Source: CANHEE01 sp043777755
Lineage (GTDB): Bacteria > Bacteroidota > Bacteroidia > Chitinophagales > Saprospiraceae
Reading direction: 5' to 3'
Length of the DNA stretch: 8,256 nucleotides
Assembly (NCBI GenBank): GCA_043777755.1
Contig: JAYWHK010000215.1
Coordinates: 1 to 8,256 of the forward strand
The notes under the pieces are model-generated. The model was not told where the DNA came from. It saw only the letters and a list, made by a program, of their open reading frames with translations, and ran no database searches. Shown here piece after piece: positions 1-7,300 of this stretch (its first letter is position 1; every line of letters starts with the position of its first letter). Position numbers and translations under genes: made by a program.

Positions 1-50
1 CAAATTTTACAGTATTTTGAAGATTTATAAAATATTTAAAATATTGAAAA

Positions 51-140
51 TCAATTATTTATAAAATATAGATTCAAATTCCTTAGCTTAATGACATTGC
101 CGTTTAGGCAGCATTTTCGTAGATGCGTTGTTCTAAGCAT
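51..140 (-). other. Possible 29-codon short ORF or remnant of a mobile-element end
   Basis: Reading the minus strand from the ATG at 140, an open frame of 29 codons runs to a TGA at 51-53. Its middle reads CCLNGNVIKLRNLNL. It lies 26 bases downstream of the phosphatase gene on the same strand. The stretch 91-140 is visibly less AT-rich than the sequence around it, which suggests a distinct origin. The short peptide vaguely resembles sequences seen near insertion-element ends in Bacteroidota, but that is an impression rather than an alignment. It could equally be non-coding. The rest of 1-166 is AT-rich with no other recognisable feature. Confidence 0.2.
111..139 (-). repeat. Left copy of a gapped inverted repeat flanking the accessory genes
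   Basis: Read on the minus strand, this stretch is TGCTTAGAACAACGCA, then six bases, then AAAATGC. The same blocks occur on the plus strand at 2025-2055, with an eight-base insertion after GAAC and no gap before AAAATGC. That gives 23 matching bases in inverted orientation with two indels. The pair encloses the phosphatase, DUF6896-like and ParB-like genes. It may be the decayed end of a mobile element, or chance in AT-rich DNA. Confidence 0.35.
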
Positions 141-166
141 TTTTATCGTAATTATCTTATTATCAA

Positions 167-916
167 TTAGTTATAGTAATTTTGAATTACTCGAATTATT
201 GTTAAATCATCTGTTGGTTTCAATCCATATTGTTGTTCAAGTTCAAATACTTTGTTTTTGAGCATATTCAGATTGTCTTTGTTCGTCTTATCAAACAATA
301 ATTTTTCGATAATTTTTTCTTCGTTTATTGGTTCGTAAACATTGTTGTTGAACTTCTTAAACGTAAAAATTCCATCCGTTGAAATACTTAAATCTTCAAT
401 ATTGTTTAGGCTTATTTTTTGTTCTTGTTGTGAAAACCAATCTTCAAAATCCTTGTTCAAATGGTAACCCAAATAATCTGGTTTGTTATCTTGGTCGTAC
501 TCGAAAAGTTGTCCGTTACAAGCAATTACTCCGTCCCCAATTACAATTATTTCGGCTCTTTTGTCTTTCGTATTGATTATTCCTAAAATTAGCGTGTTTA
601 AAAGTTCTTCTCTATCTAAGCCAATTTTGCTTTTCATCTCTGCCAAATCCTTAAAAAGTTGTTTCAATGTATCTTCCAAAAGTTGTTTTTCATCTTTCTC
701 TTTATGCTCGACAAATTCTTTATAATCTTCTTCTTTCGCAATTCTTTTTAAAAGTTTAGCCGTCAATGTCGATGAAAAATGACTATCTATTGCTGCTGAA
801 CAACCGTCCATTACTGCAATTAATAGTTTACCTTTTCCGATTTCGCCTAAAAACAAACAATCTTCATTATGATTTACATGAAATTCGCCAATTGTTGTTA
901 TCTCGTATTTTGTCAT
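167..916 (-). CDS. PP2C-family serine/threonine protein phosphatase
   Basis: This 249-residue cytoplasmic protein has the metal-dependent PP2C fold and is expected to remove phosphate from Ser/Thr residues using two Mn/Mg ions. The order of motifs is typical: an early NED (Asp19), VMDGCS with Asp37-Gly38, IGDG at about 127-129, STDG with Asp181-Gly182, and the terminal TDDLTII with Asp236-Asp237. All acidic metal ligands are therefore present, so it is probably active. The length matches a minimal single-domain PP2C. There is no signal peptide, membrane segment or sensor domain. The start codon follows a terminator hairpin by about 50 bases, so the gene is likely transcribed separately from the toxin/immunity-like pair upstream. 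No kinase, FHA or von Willebrand partner is visible, so the substrate is unknown; partners may lie beyond the left edge. Confidence 0.85.
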   Translation of the reverse strand: MTKYEITTIGEFHVNHNEDCLFLGEIGKGKLLIAVMDGCSAAIDSHFSSTLTAKLLKRIAKEEDYKEFVEHKEKDEKQLLEDTLKQLFKDLAEMKSKIGLDREELLNTLILGIINTKDKRAEIIVIGDGVIACNGQLFEYDQDNKPDYLGYHLNKDFEDWFSQQEQKISLNNIEDLSISTDGIFTFKKFNNNVYEPINEEKIIEKLLFDKTNKDNLNMLKNKVFELEQQYGLKPTDDLTIIRVIQNYYN

Positions 917-944
917 TGCACCATAGTTGTTATATCAAAAAATT

Positions 945-974
945 TAAAAATAGGTTTAAGAAAAAAAGTAACAA
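945..974 (-). promoter_or_regulatory. Weak candidate promoter for the PP2C gene
   Basis: On the minus strand a TTG at 974-972 is followed after 19 bases by TATTTTTA at 952-945, one mismatch from the Bacteroidota TAnnTTTG -7 element. Transcription would begin roughly 20 bases before the phosphatase start. The -33 part lies inside the right half of the preceding terminator stem. The match is imperfect in AT-rich DNA, so this is tentative. Confidence 0.25.
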
Positions 975-1003
975 TATTGCTTTTTACAGTCAATATTGTT
1001 ACT
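967..1003 (-). terminator. Rho-independent terminator after the DUF6896-like gene
   Basis: AGTAACAATATTG (967-979) and its exact reverse complement (991-1003) form a 13-bp stem with an 11-base loop. On the minus strand the stem is followed at once by seven T residues with the loop side upstream. It sits just after the stop of the 146-aa gene and before the phosphatase gene, so it should end the toxin/immunity-like transcript. The stem is AT-rich, so termination may be partial. Confidence 0.7.
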
Positions 1004-1020
1004 ATCAAAAAAAGTAATAA

Positions 1021-1461
1021 CTATAATTTAAAAGGTAAGTTTTTAGTATTAGTATTTAGACTAAGACTTCTTGCTACAATTTCTTCGTCCTCACTTAGAA
1101 AGTTACTATTTTCTCGCAAAGACTGAATAAACGTTTTAAATTCATGTGGTCCAAAATTGATTTTATACTCATCAGAGTTGAATACATAATCAAAGTCTAA
1201 AATTAGACCATTCACTTTATATTCACACCCTGTACCATGAAATCTAAACTCAATTAAATTTCCATTTTGTTCTATTTTTCCTTCAGGAGGAACTTTCCCA
1301 TTTTTACTCCCTTCGATAGGAGCTGTAAATTTGTTTTCTAATTGATAATGCTCTATTAAAGCATTATTCAATTCTCCAATAGTTGTGTTAAATAAATTCA
1401 ACAACAATTTTGTAATATAATTATTTAATTTCATACGTATTGATTTGGTTTTAATATCCAT
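1021..1461 (-). CDS. DUF6896-like protein, candidate immunity partner of the upstream exported protein
   Basis: This 146-residue soluble protein has no signal peptide. Its centre carries a Gly-rich entry (PPEGKIEQNG, about 58-67), then EFRFHGTGC (residues 71-79) and GLILDFDY (85-92). An FHGxGC followed by a DFD segment is the pattern I associate with DUF6896-domain proteins, small proteins often found beside toxin genes; the family assignment is from memory. The N-terminal half (about 10-40) looks helical. The ATG at 1461 overlaps the end of the upstream gene by 11 bases, implying translational coupling. An alternative ATG at codon 10 (1434) would remove the overlap and starts with MKLNNY. 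The tight overlap and order (exported protein first, small cytoplasmic partner second) suggest an immunity role, which is inference. A terminator follows directly. Confidence 0.7.
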   Translation of the reverse strand: MDIKTKSIRMKLNNYITKLLLNLFNTTIGELNNALIEHYQLENKFTAPIEGSKNGKVPPEGKIEQNGNLIEFRFHGTGCEYKVNGLILDFDYVFNSDEYKINFGPHEFKTFIQSLRENSNFLSEDEEIVARSLSLNTNTKNLPFKL

Positions 1462-1831
1462 GCGCTGTTGCTACAACTTCTTTGGCGTCTTTAAAGCCGG
1501 AGTGTTTTGAAATATCTGCTTCTGGAATATTTTGATAAGGAATTTTACCTGTCCATTTAATTTCGACTGCGGCTTGTACTCTATGATGACCATTAAGGAT
1601 GTAGCCTGTCCCTTTAATGAAGACAATTTTAACTGGATCAGCCCATAAATACTGATCATTTGCTTTCAACTTAGGCTTTATGGCTGCAATACTCAACTCA
1701 CTCTGCATACCTGGCTCTGTTTGCAGCCAAAGAGAAAATGTTGAGTAAGATGCAGACTGAGCATTTAGACCATTAGAAAGTAAAAAGCAACATAAAGTTA
1801 GTAGAAAAGATAAAAAAAATGTTTTTTTCAT
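1451..1831 (-). CDS. Small exported protein with ParB/sulfiredoxin-like domain, candidate toxin
   Basis: This 126-residue protein begins with a clear Sec signal peptide: MKKT, a hydrophobic core at about 5-18, and a likely signal peptidase I site after LNA (residue 24). The mature part of about 100 residues contains KPNDQ-like text before LWADPVKIV (62-70), then YILNGHHRVQAA (77-88) and a KIPYQNIPE segment (96-104). A strand, then (D/N)GHHR with an Ala-rich helix, is the hallmark of the ParB/sulfiredoxin-like fold, a form of which is used as a C-terminal nuclease toxin in polymorphic toxin systems. Here the domain stands alone, without an Rhs, T6SS or type IX C-terminal delivery domain. The stop codon lies inside the start of the DUF6896-like gene. 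Nuclease or toxin activity is inferred, not shown; a housekeeping periplasmic role remains possible. Confidence 0.75.
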   Translation of the reverse strand: MKKTFFLSFLLTLCCFLLSNGLNAQSASYSTFSLWLQTEPGMQSELSIAAIKPKLKANDQYLWADPVKIVFIKGTGYILNGHHRVQAAVEIKWTGKIPYQNIPEADISKHSGFKDAKEVVATAHGY

Positions 1832-1964
1832 AATAAAAAAAATTTGATTAATAAAAAAATTGTTATAAAAATAATTGATTTAATATTTTTATAGACAAAA
1901 TGATAAAAATTTTACTGATATAATGACTAAATACCATAAAACACCACTATTGTACGAAAAGTTC

Positions 1965-1972
1965 CAAAATTA
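1965..1972 (-). promoter_or_regulatory. Weak candidate -7 element for the ParB-like/DUF6896-like pair
   Basis: The minus strand reads TAATTTTG, a full match to the Bacteroidota TAnnTTTG element, about 130 bases before the start of the exported protein. No TTG is present at the expected -33 distance, so promoter strength is doubtful. A second near match, TCATTTTG at 1903-1896, is closer to the gene but has one mismatch. Confidence 0.3.
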
Positions 1973-2024
1973 TTTCGATTTTTATATTGTATATTTATAT
2001 ACTTCTTGTCAGAAAGTGTTTTAT

Positions 2025-2055
2025 TGCTTAGAACGTATGAACAACGCAAAAATGC
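2025..2055 (+). repeat. Right copy of the gapped inverted repeat flanking the accessory genes
   Basis: The plus strand reads TGCTTAGAAC, an eight-base insertion (GTATGAAC), AACGCA and AAAATGC. Without the insertion this matches the minus-strand copy at 111-139. The final bases run into the left arm of the 2053-2086 hairpin. Together the two copies bracket about 1.9 kb carrying three minus-strand genes. Confidence 0.35.
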
Positions 2056-2086
2056 GACAAAAATAGCTTGAACTATTTTTGTCGCA
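2053..2086 (-). terminator. Perfect hairpin, likely rpmH terminator
   Basis: TGCGACAAAAATAG (2053-2066) pairs exactly with CTATTTTTGTCGCA (2073-2086), a 14-bp stem with a six-base loop. On the minus strand the stem is followed by five T residues, as expected for a terminator about 80 bases beyond the rpmH stop. On the plus strand it is followed only by an AATATTAT tract, so it mainly serves minus-strand transcription and insulates the genes downstream. Confidence 0.75.
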
Positions 2087-2163
2087 ATATTATAAATTGG
2101 AGGACATTGCTCAATATATAACCGAATCGCTAAAAGTTTAAAAGAAATTCGGTAAATTTAGAA

Positions 2164-2319
2164 CTATTTCGGTCCTTTTTCGTCAGAAGTAGTTAATTTC
2201 CAACGACCAGCAGCACGGCGACGAGCCAATACTTTACGACCGTTCTTAGTGCTCATGCGCTCACGGAAACCATGCTTATTTGCACGTTTTCTTTTTGATG
2301 GTTGAAATGTTCTTTTCAT
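2164..2319 (-). CDS. rpmH: 50S ribosomal protein L34
   Basis: The minus strand encodes 51 residues beginning MKRTFQPSKRKRANKHGF and continuing through RERMSTKNGRKVLARRR to AAGRWKL. This is the canonical L34 sequence: a short, strongly basic protein that packs against 23S rRNA in the large subunit. The first 44 or so residues are the conserved family core. The tail TTSDEKGPK is a short lineage-specific extension often seen in Bacteroidota. The usual bacterial neighbours rnpA and dnaA are absent here, so the gene is a single transcription unit with its own promoter (2408-2439) and a hairpin terminator (2053-2086). Identification is secure. Confidence 0.98.
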   Translation of the reverse strand: MKRTFQPSKRKRANKHGFRERMSTKNGRKVLARRRAAGRWKLTTSDEKGPK

Positions 2320-2407
2320 TGTCTAAAATATTTTGATAAAAACCAGTATTTTCTAAAAAAACTTAGTTTTTATTTGATGTAATCAATAAATTCTTTCAAA
2401 AGTGGTG

Positions 2408-2439
2408 CAAAGGTATAATTCTTTTTTGGGTTTTACAAA
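2408..2439 (-). promoter_or_regulatory. rpmH promoter
   Basis: On the minus strand TTTG (2439-2436) is followed after 20 bases by TACCTTTG (2415-2408), a perfect Bacteroidota TTTG / TAnnTTTG pair. Transcription should start near 2400, giving a leader of about 80 bases before the rpmH ATG. The leader is AT-rich with no obvious regulatory stem. A strong consensus promoter suits a ribosomal protein gene. Confidence 0.8.
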
Positions 2440-2472
2440 TATTTATTATATTTTTTTAGTTTTTTAAATTTA

Positions 2473-2505
2473 TTGTATATTTCAAAGGAATAATTCGTAC
2501 TTTTG
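2473..2505 (+). promoter_or_regulatory. Promoter of the DinB-like/SPASM operon
   Basis: TTG at 2473-2475 is followed after 22 bases by TACTTTTG at 2498-2505, a perfect Bacteroidota -7 element. It is divergent from the rpmH promoter, whose -33 element ends 34 bases to the left. The leader of about 90 bases contains a short hairpin, GGAC/GTCC at 2547-2558, of unknown meaning. Confidence 0.7.
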
Positions 2506-2601
2506 TACTTGATGTGTAAAACTTAAACGTATTACTAAACATTCACGGACCAAAGTCCATGCTCCAGGAATTTTTTCATTTTATAAAAAATAAATAATAC
2601 A

Positions 2602-3111
2602 ATGCAACGACCACAAGTAGGAGAATACAACCCTTATTTCCAACGCTACATTGATTTGGTAGTAGATGGTGATTTTGAAGCACTTTTGGAAGAAAATACA
2701 GATGAAATGTTTGATTTTTTTCAAGAAATTCCAGAAGAAAAACATGATTTTCGTTACGCCGAAGGCAAATGGAATATCAGAGAAATTCTAATGCACCTTA
2801 TTGATACTGAGCGCATTATGTCTTATCGTGCGTTGGTTGGGTTGCGTGGTGATGCAGTGTCTTTGGCTGGTTTCGACGAAGATGCTTACAATGCCAATGT
2901 TGATGTTTCGCATCGTTCTGTGGATAGTTTATTGTACGAATTTCAAAGTGTTCGCAGCAATACTGTTTCGCTTTTTGACAATGCCGAAGAAGAAAAAACA
3001 GCTTTTCAAGGCAATGCGAACAACCATGTCATTACGCCACGTGCTTTAGGATACATAATGATAGGACACGTTTTACATCATATTAATGTGATTAGAGAAA
3101 GATATTTGTAA
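2602..3111 (+). CDS. DinB-superfamily (DinB_2-like) putative metal-binding protein
   Basis: This 169-residue soluble protein shows the DinB four-helix-bundle pattern: GKWNIREILMHLIDTERIMSYR at about 55-77 carrying His65, a middle segment with LAGFDEDAY (88-96), and a closing helix GHVLHHINVIRERYL (155-169) with His156, His159 and His160. One histidine from the second helix and two from the last are the usual metal ligands of the family, so the site appears intact. Members include bacillithiol- and mycothiol-dependent transferases and many proteins of unknown activity, so the reaction cannot be named. The sequence is closer to the generic DinB_2 group than to the YfiT/BstA type. It is the first gene of an operon: its TAA is followed without a gap by the ATG of the SPASM gene. 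Confidence 0.85.
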   Translation: MQRPQVGEYNPYFQRYIDLVVDGDFEALLEENTDEMFDFFQEIPEEKHDFRYAEGKWNIREILMHLIDTERIMSYRALVGLRGDAVSLAGFDEDAYNANVDVSHRSVDSLLYEFQSVRSNTVSLFDNAEEEKTAFQGNANNHVITPRALGYIMIGHVLHHINVIRERYL

Positions 3112-4137
3112 ATGACGCTTTATTTTAAAGATACCCTAAATTTTTTATCAAAAATGACTCCACGCCGTGTTTTTAATGTGGCAAAATTAGTGAGTTCATT
3201 TTATGTAACAGAATATACCCGCAAGCCCGTACAATGGGGCTTGCCTATGACAATTTCGCTCGAACCAACGACGGCTTGCAACTTGCGTTGTCCTGAGTGT
3301 CCGAGTGGATTACGGTCTTTTTCACGTCCTACTGGCAACTTGAAAGAAGATTTTTTTAGAAAAACAATTGACAGTTTGTACAAAGATTTGTTGTATTTGA
3401 TTTTTTATTTCCAAGGAGAACCTTACATTAATCCAAAGTTTTTGGAGATGGTAAAATATGCTAACGAAAAAGGAATTTATACAATTACTTCTACAAATGG
3501 ACATTTTTTAAATGATGAAAATGCTCGAAAAACGATAGAGTCGGGTTTGGATAGGTTAATTATTTCGGTCGATGGGACGACTCAAGAAACGTATCAAAGT
3601 TACCGCATCGAAGGAAAATTGGAAAGTGTTTTGCAAGGTGCGAGAAATGTTGTGAAATGGAAAAAAGAAATGAAATCAGCTACACCACATATTATTTTTC
3701 AGTTTTTGGTGGTAAAACCAAATGAACATCAGATTCCTGATATTTACAAATTGGCAGAAGAAATTGGAATTGACGAGGTAAAACTCAAAACGGCACAAGT
3801 CTATGAATATGAAAATGGTAACGAATTAATTCCGACAATTGACAAATACGCTCGCTATGCCAAACAAGAAGATGGAACGTACCGTGTAAAAAATAAGCTA
3901 CTCAATCATTGTTGGAAATTGTGGCATTCTTGCGTCATTACCTGGGACGGACTGGTTGTTCCATGTTGTTTTGACAAAGATGCAATACATCGTTTGGGTG
4001 ATTTAAAAGATGTTAATTTTGCTCAAATTTGGAAAGGTGAAGCCTATAACTCGTTCAGAACCAAGCTATTAAAAGGCAGAAGCGAAATTGACATTTGTAC
4101 AAACTGCACCGAAGGTTGCAGTGTTTGGGTAGAGTAA
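3112..4137 (+). CDS. Radical SAM/SPASM domain protein of unknown substrate
   Basis: This 341-residue enzyme has a radical SAM core with the signature CNLRCPEC (Cys56, Cys60, Cys63) that binds the SAM-cleaving 4Fe-4S cluster. YFQGEPYINP (99-108) is the glycine-rich SAM-contacting strand, and SVDGTTQETY (152-161) is typical of the MoaA-like barrel. The C-terminal SPASM region carries Cys267, Cys274, Cys285, Cys286, Cys329, Cys332 and Cys336, enough for auxiliary iron-sulfur clusters. The segment SCVITWDGLVVPCC is the classic SPASM signature. Such enzymes modify peptides or proteins or make cofactors. No precursor peptide is visible nearby, so the substrate is unknown. A basic N-terminal extension of about 45 residues precedes the core. 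The ATG touches the preceding TAA, implying translational coupling to the DinB-like gene. Confidence 0.9.
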   Translation: MTLYFKDTLNFLSKMTPRRVFNVAKLVSSFYVTEYTRKPVQWGLPMTISLEPTTACNLRCPECPSGLRSFSRPTGNLKEDFFRKTIDSLYKDLLYLIFYFQGEPYINPKFLEMVKYANEKGIYTITSTNGHFLNDENARKTIESGLDRLIISVDGTTQETYQSYRIEGKLESVLQGARNVVKWKKEMKSATPHIIFQFLVVKPNEHQIPDIYKLAEEIGIDEVKLKTAQVYEYENGNELIPTIDKYARYAKQEDGTYRVKNKLLNHCWKLWHSCVITWDGLVVPCCFDKDAIHRLGDLKDVNFAQIWKGEAYNSFRTKLLKGRSEIDICTNCTEGCSVWVE

Positions 4138-4280
4138 ATGAGTGTTAAATTGTTTGTATGTAGCATTTGAAAAACTTTATTTTGACTGATAATATACACA
4201 TCGGAAAGTGGTTTGGGATTTTACATTTATGCAAAATATTGAACACCAAACGTTTGCAATATCTTTAATACCTAATAACC

Positions 4281-4327
4281 AATATCTGTTGTGTTTAGCT
4301 GGGCAAATATACACAACAGATATTTTT
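4281..4327 (+). terminator. Long perfect hairpin, probable terminator of the SPASM operon
   Basis: AATATCTGTTGTGT (4281-4294) pairs exactly with ACACAACAGATATT (4311-4324) across a 16-base loop, and is followed by further T residues to 4327. It lies 144 bases after the SPASM stop and about 50 bases before the mfd promoter, so it can separate the two units. The large loop (TTAGCTGGGCAAATAT) is longer than usual for a terminator, so another structured-RNA role is possible. Confidence 0.6.
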
Positions 4328-4343
4328 CAACAAAACTCCTTTA

Positions 4344-4382
4344 TTTCTGTTATCTTCTAAAAAAATAAATTGCTTACCTTTG
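4344..4382 (+). promoter_or_regulatory. mfd promoter with the -7 element beside the start codon
   Basis: TACCTTTG at 4375-4382 is a perfect Bacteroidota -7 element. At the -33 distance there is only TTTCTG (4344-4349), a weak match. Transcription would begin about 4387-4391, at or inside the GTG start codon, which implies a leaderless or nearly leaderless mfd transcript. Confidence 0.6.
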
Positions 4383-4386
4383 CAGC

Positions 4387-7300
4387 GTGAACAGTATCAA
4401 CGACCTTTTAGAAAAATATACCAAAGACCAACGCACACAAGCCTTGGCTGATGCGCTTATTGCGCCCAAATCCCGAATACAACTTACGGGCATGATTGGT
4501 GCGCAAAATGCTTTCGTTTTCGGGGCTGCTTTTATGGCACAACCGAGGAATCACCTTGTCATTGTTATTGACAAAGAGGAAGCGGAAGCCTTTCAAGCGA
4601 ATGTCGAAACCATTTTGGATAAAAAAAATATTTTGTTTTTTCCAGATAGTTTCAAAGACCCGATTCGTTTTGAAAACTTAAAAAAAGAAAACGTTTCCAC
4701 TCGCTCAGAAGTAGTGAGCAAACTCACCAGTAGCATCACTTCTGGTGAATTGGTCGTGACTTATCCTGAGGCACTGTTTGAAAAAGTAGTGTCGCCAAAA
4801 GTATTGTCTGATGCTCGTATTGACATCAAAATTACTGAAAATGTTGATGTTAATTTTTTGATACAAATGCTTGTTGAATATGGTTTTCAGCGCAGCGAAT
4901 TTGTCTATGAGCCTGGTGAATTTTCTATCCGTGGCGGTATCATTGATATTTTTTCTTATGGCAACGAAAAACCTTACCGCATCGAATTGTTTGACGAAGA
5001 AGTGGAAAGTATTCGTACTTTTGACCCTGCAACACAGCTTTCTTTGCAAAAAATATCAAAAATTGGCATTGTTCCAAATATAAATACCCGTTTTGACAAA
5101 ACGCAAAAAGTTTCCTTGTTCAATGTTTTACCAGAAAATACGGTTGTTTGGATAGAAGATTTTCAATTGGTTTTGGACAAGTTACAGATTTGTTTTGATA
5201 GAGCGCAAGAGTTTGCCAGTACGGTTTCCGCTTTAGATGAAAGTGATTCGGCGGAAATTTTTAGAGATAGGGCTTTCCTTTATCCAAAAGATGTGATAGA
5301 AGATTTACAATCTTTTCCATTGGTCATTATGGGCAATGCGCAACAGCCTTACACCATTACCAAAAAAATCGAATACCACGGCAAACCACAGGTGAGTTTT
5401 AATAAAAATTTTAATATGTTGATTGAAAACTTGCATGAAAATACAAGTAGTCTAATCGAAAATTATATTTTTACAGACAGTCCGAAACAAATTGAACGTT
5501 TTTATTCCATTTTTGAAGATTTAAAAGCAGAAGTTACCTTTAATCCGATTCCAAACGGTATTCACAAAGGTTTTATTGACAACGACTTAAAAATTGCTTG
5601 TTATACTGACCATCAGATTTTTGAACGCTACCACCGCCACCGTACAAAAAAAGGTTTTAGTAGTGACCAAGCTATGACGGTCAAAACGATTCGTGAGCTT
5701 CAAGCAGGTGATTTCGTAACGCATATTGACCATGGCGTAGGGCGTTTTTCTGGTTTGGAAAAAATCACCATCAATGGAAAGCAACAAGAATCCGTCCGTT
5801 TGATTTACAAAGACCGTGATATTTTGTATGTTAGTATCAACTCTTTGCATAAAATAAGTAAATTTTTAGGCAAAGAAGGCGATGAACCAAAGCTACACAA
5901 ATTAGGTTCTGATACTTGGAAAAACCAAAAGGCAAAAGCAAAAAAGCAAATCAAAGACATGGCGCATGAGTTGATAAAACTTTATGCACAGCGAAAAAAT
6001 GCCCCAGGTTTTGCCTTTTCCCGAGATGGTTATCTACAAAATGAGTTAGAAGCATCTTTTGTCTATGAAGATACGCCCGACCAATTGTTGGCAACCCAAG
6101 AAGTCAAAGCCGATATGGAAAAAGAATATCCGATGGACAGGTTGGTGTGTGGAGATGTTGGTTTTGGAAAAACGGAAGTGGCGATTCGTGCCGCTTTCAA
6201 AGCTGCTTGTGATGGAAAACAAGTTGCCGTTTTAGTGCCAACAACGATTTTGGCGTTGCAACATTTCAAGACTTTCAGCGAGCGACTCAAAGATTTTCCG
6301 ATTACGGTGGATTATATCAATCGTTTTCGTACCACAAAAGAGAAAAAAGAAGTACTTGAAAATCTAAAAAAAGGCTCAATTGATATTGTGATTGGAACGC
6401 ACAGTTTGGCTGGTAAAGAAGTTGGGTTTAAAGATTTAGGCTTGCTGATTATCGACGAGGAACAAAAATTTGGCGTAGCCGTCAAAGAAAAATTGCGTAG
6501 TATTAAGATTAATGTGGACACATTGGTACTTACAGCAACACCAATTCCAAGGACTTTGGAGTTTTCTTTGATGAAATCTCGTGACCTTTCCATCATCAGA
6601 ACGCCGCCACCGAACCGTCAGCCGATTCATACCGAAGTAAGGGTTTTCAATACGGATTTGATTAGAGAAATTATTTATAAAGAAATAAACCGTGGCGGAC
6701 AAGTCTATTTTGTTCACAATCGGGTCGCTGATTTGCCTGGGATTGTGGAGATGATTCGTGAAAACTGTCCCGAAGTAGATGTCGAAATGGCACATGGGCA
6801 GTTGGAATCCGACCAATTAGAAAAACGTTTGGTGGATTTTATCAGCAAAAAATTTGAAGTATTGGTTTGTACAAACATCATCGAAACAGGTTTGGACATT
6901 CCGAATGCGAACACCATTATCATTAATAGAGCTGACCATTTTGGATTGAGTGACTTGCATCAGTTGCGTGGTCGGGTTGGTCGTAGCAATCGAAAAGCCT
7001 ACTGTTATTTGTTTGCGCCACCAGTATCTGTTTTGTCAAAAGAAACACAAAAACGCTTAAAAACCATTGAAGAATTTTCTGATTTGGGTAGCGGTTTTGA
7101 TGTCGCAAGAGAAGATTTGCGGATTCGTGGTTCTGGAAATTTCTTGGGTTCAGAACAAAGCGGCGAACAGTTGATAGACTTTTTTACTTATCAAAAAATA
7201 TTGACAGAAGCCATTGAGGAGTTACAACAATTTGAATTTAGAGAAGTTTTTGCAGAAGAAAATGCAAAAAAACGTGACTTTTTGCGTGATACAGAGATTG

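Larger units (their letters stand above)
1832..2163. other. Gene-free interval between the ParB-like gene and rpmH
   Basis: This 332-base AT-rich stretch contains no credible open reading frame on either strand. It holds the leader of the ParB-like gene with a weak -7 match (1965-1972), the right copy of the gapped inverted repeat (2025-2055), a perfect hairpin (2053-2086), and a smaller inverted repeat, ACCGAAT at 2121-2127 with ATTCGGT at 2147-2153, just beyond the rpmH stop. It marks the transition from accessory genes to core genes. Confidence 0.6.

Noticed and set aside
483..725. 80-residue plus-strand frame rich in Ser and Leu opposite the phosphatase gene
   Set aside because: It is the antisense shadow of the PP2C gene, with Ser/Leu/Phe-rich composition typical of such shadows.
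1471..1659. 62-residue minus-strand frame inside the ParB-like gene
   Set aside because: It lies wholly within a gene with a clear signal peptide and domain motif, and its translation is low-complexity without family features.
93..2110. Eight-base direct repeat GACATTGC (93-100 and 2103-2110) as a target-site duplication
   Set aside because: Eight-base matches are common by chance over 2 kb, and the copies are at unequal distances from the inverted repeats (10 and 47 bases). It is kept only as a side note to the boundary finding.
4138..4170. Ten-codon frame starting immediately after the SPASM stop (TAAATG)
   Set aside because: Although the start abuts the stop like the preceding gene junction, ten codons with no conserved character are most easily explained by chance. 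It does not look like a SPASM precursor peptide.
4247..4256. CAAACGTTTG palindrome in the SPASM-mfd gap
   Set aside because: A ten-base palindrome alone is weak evidence for an operator, and no second copy is visible in the window.
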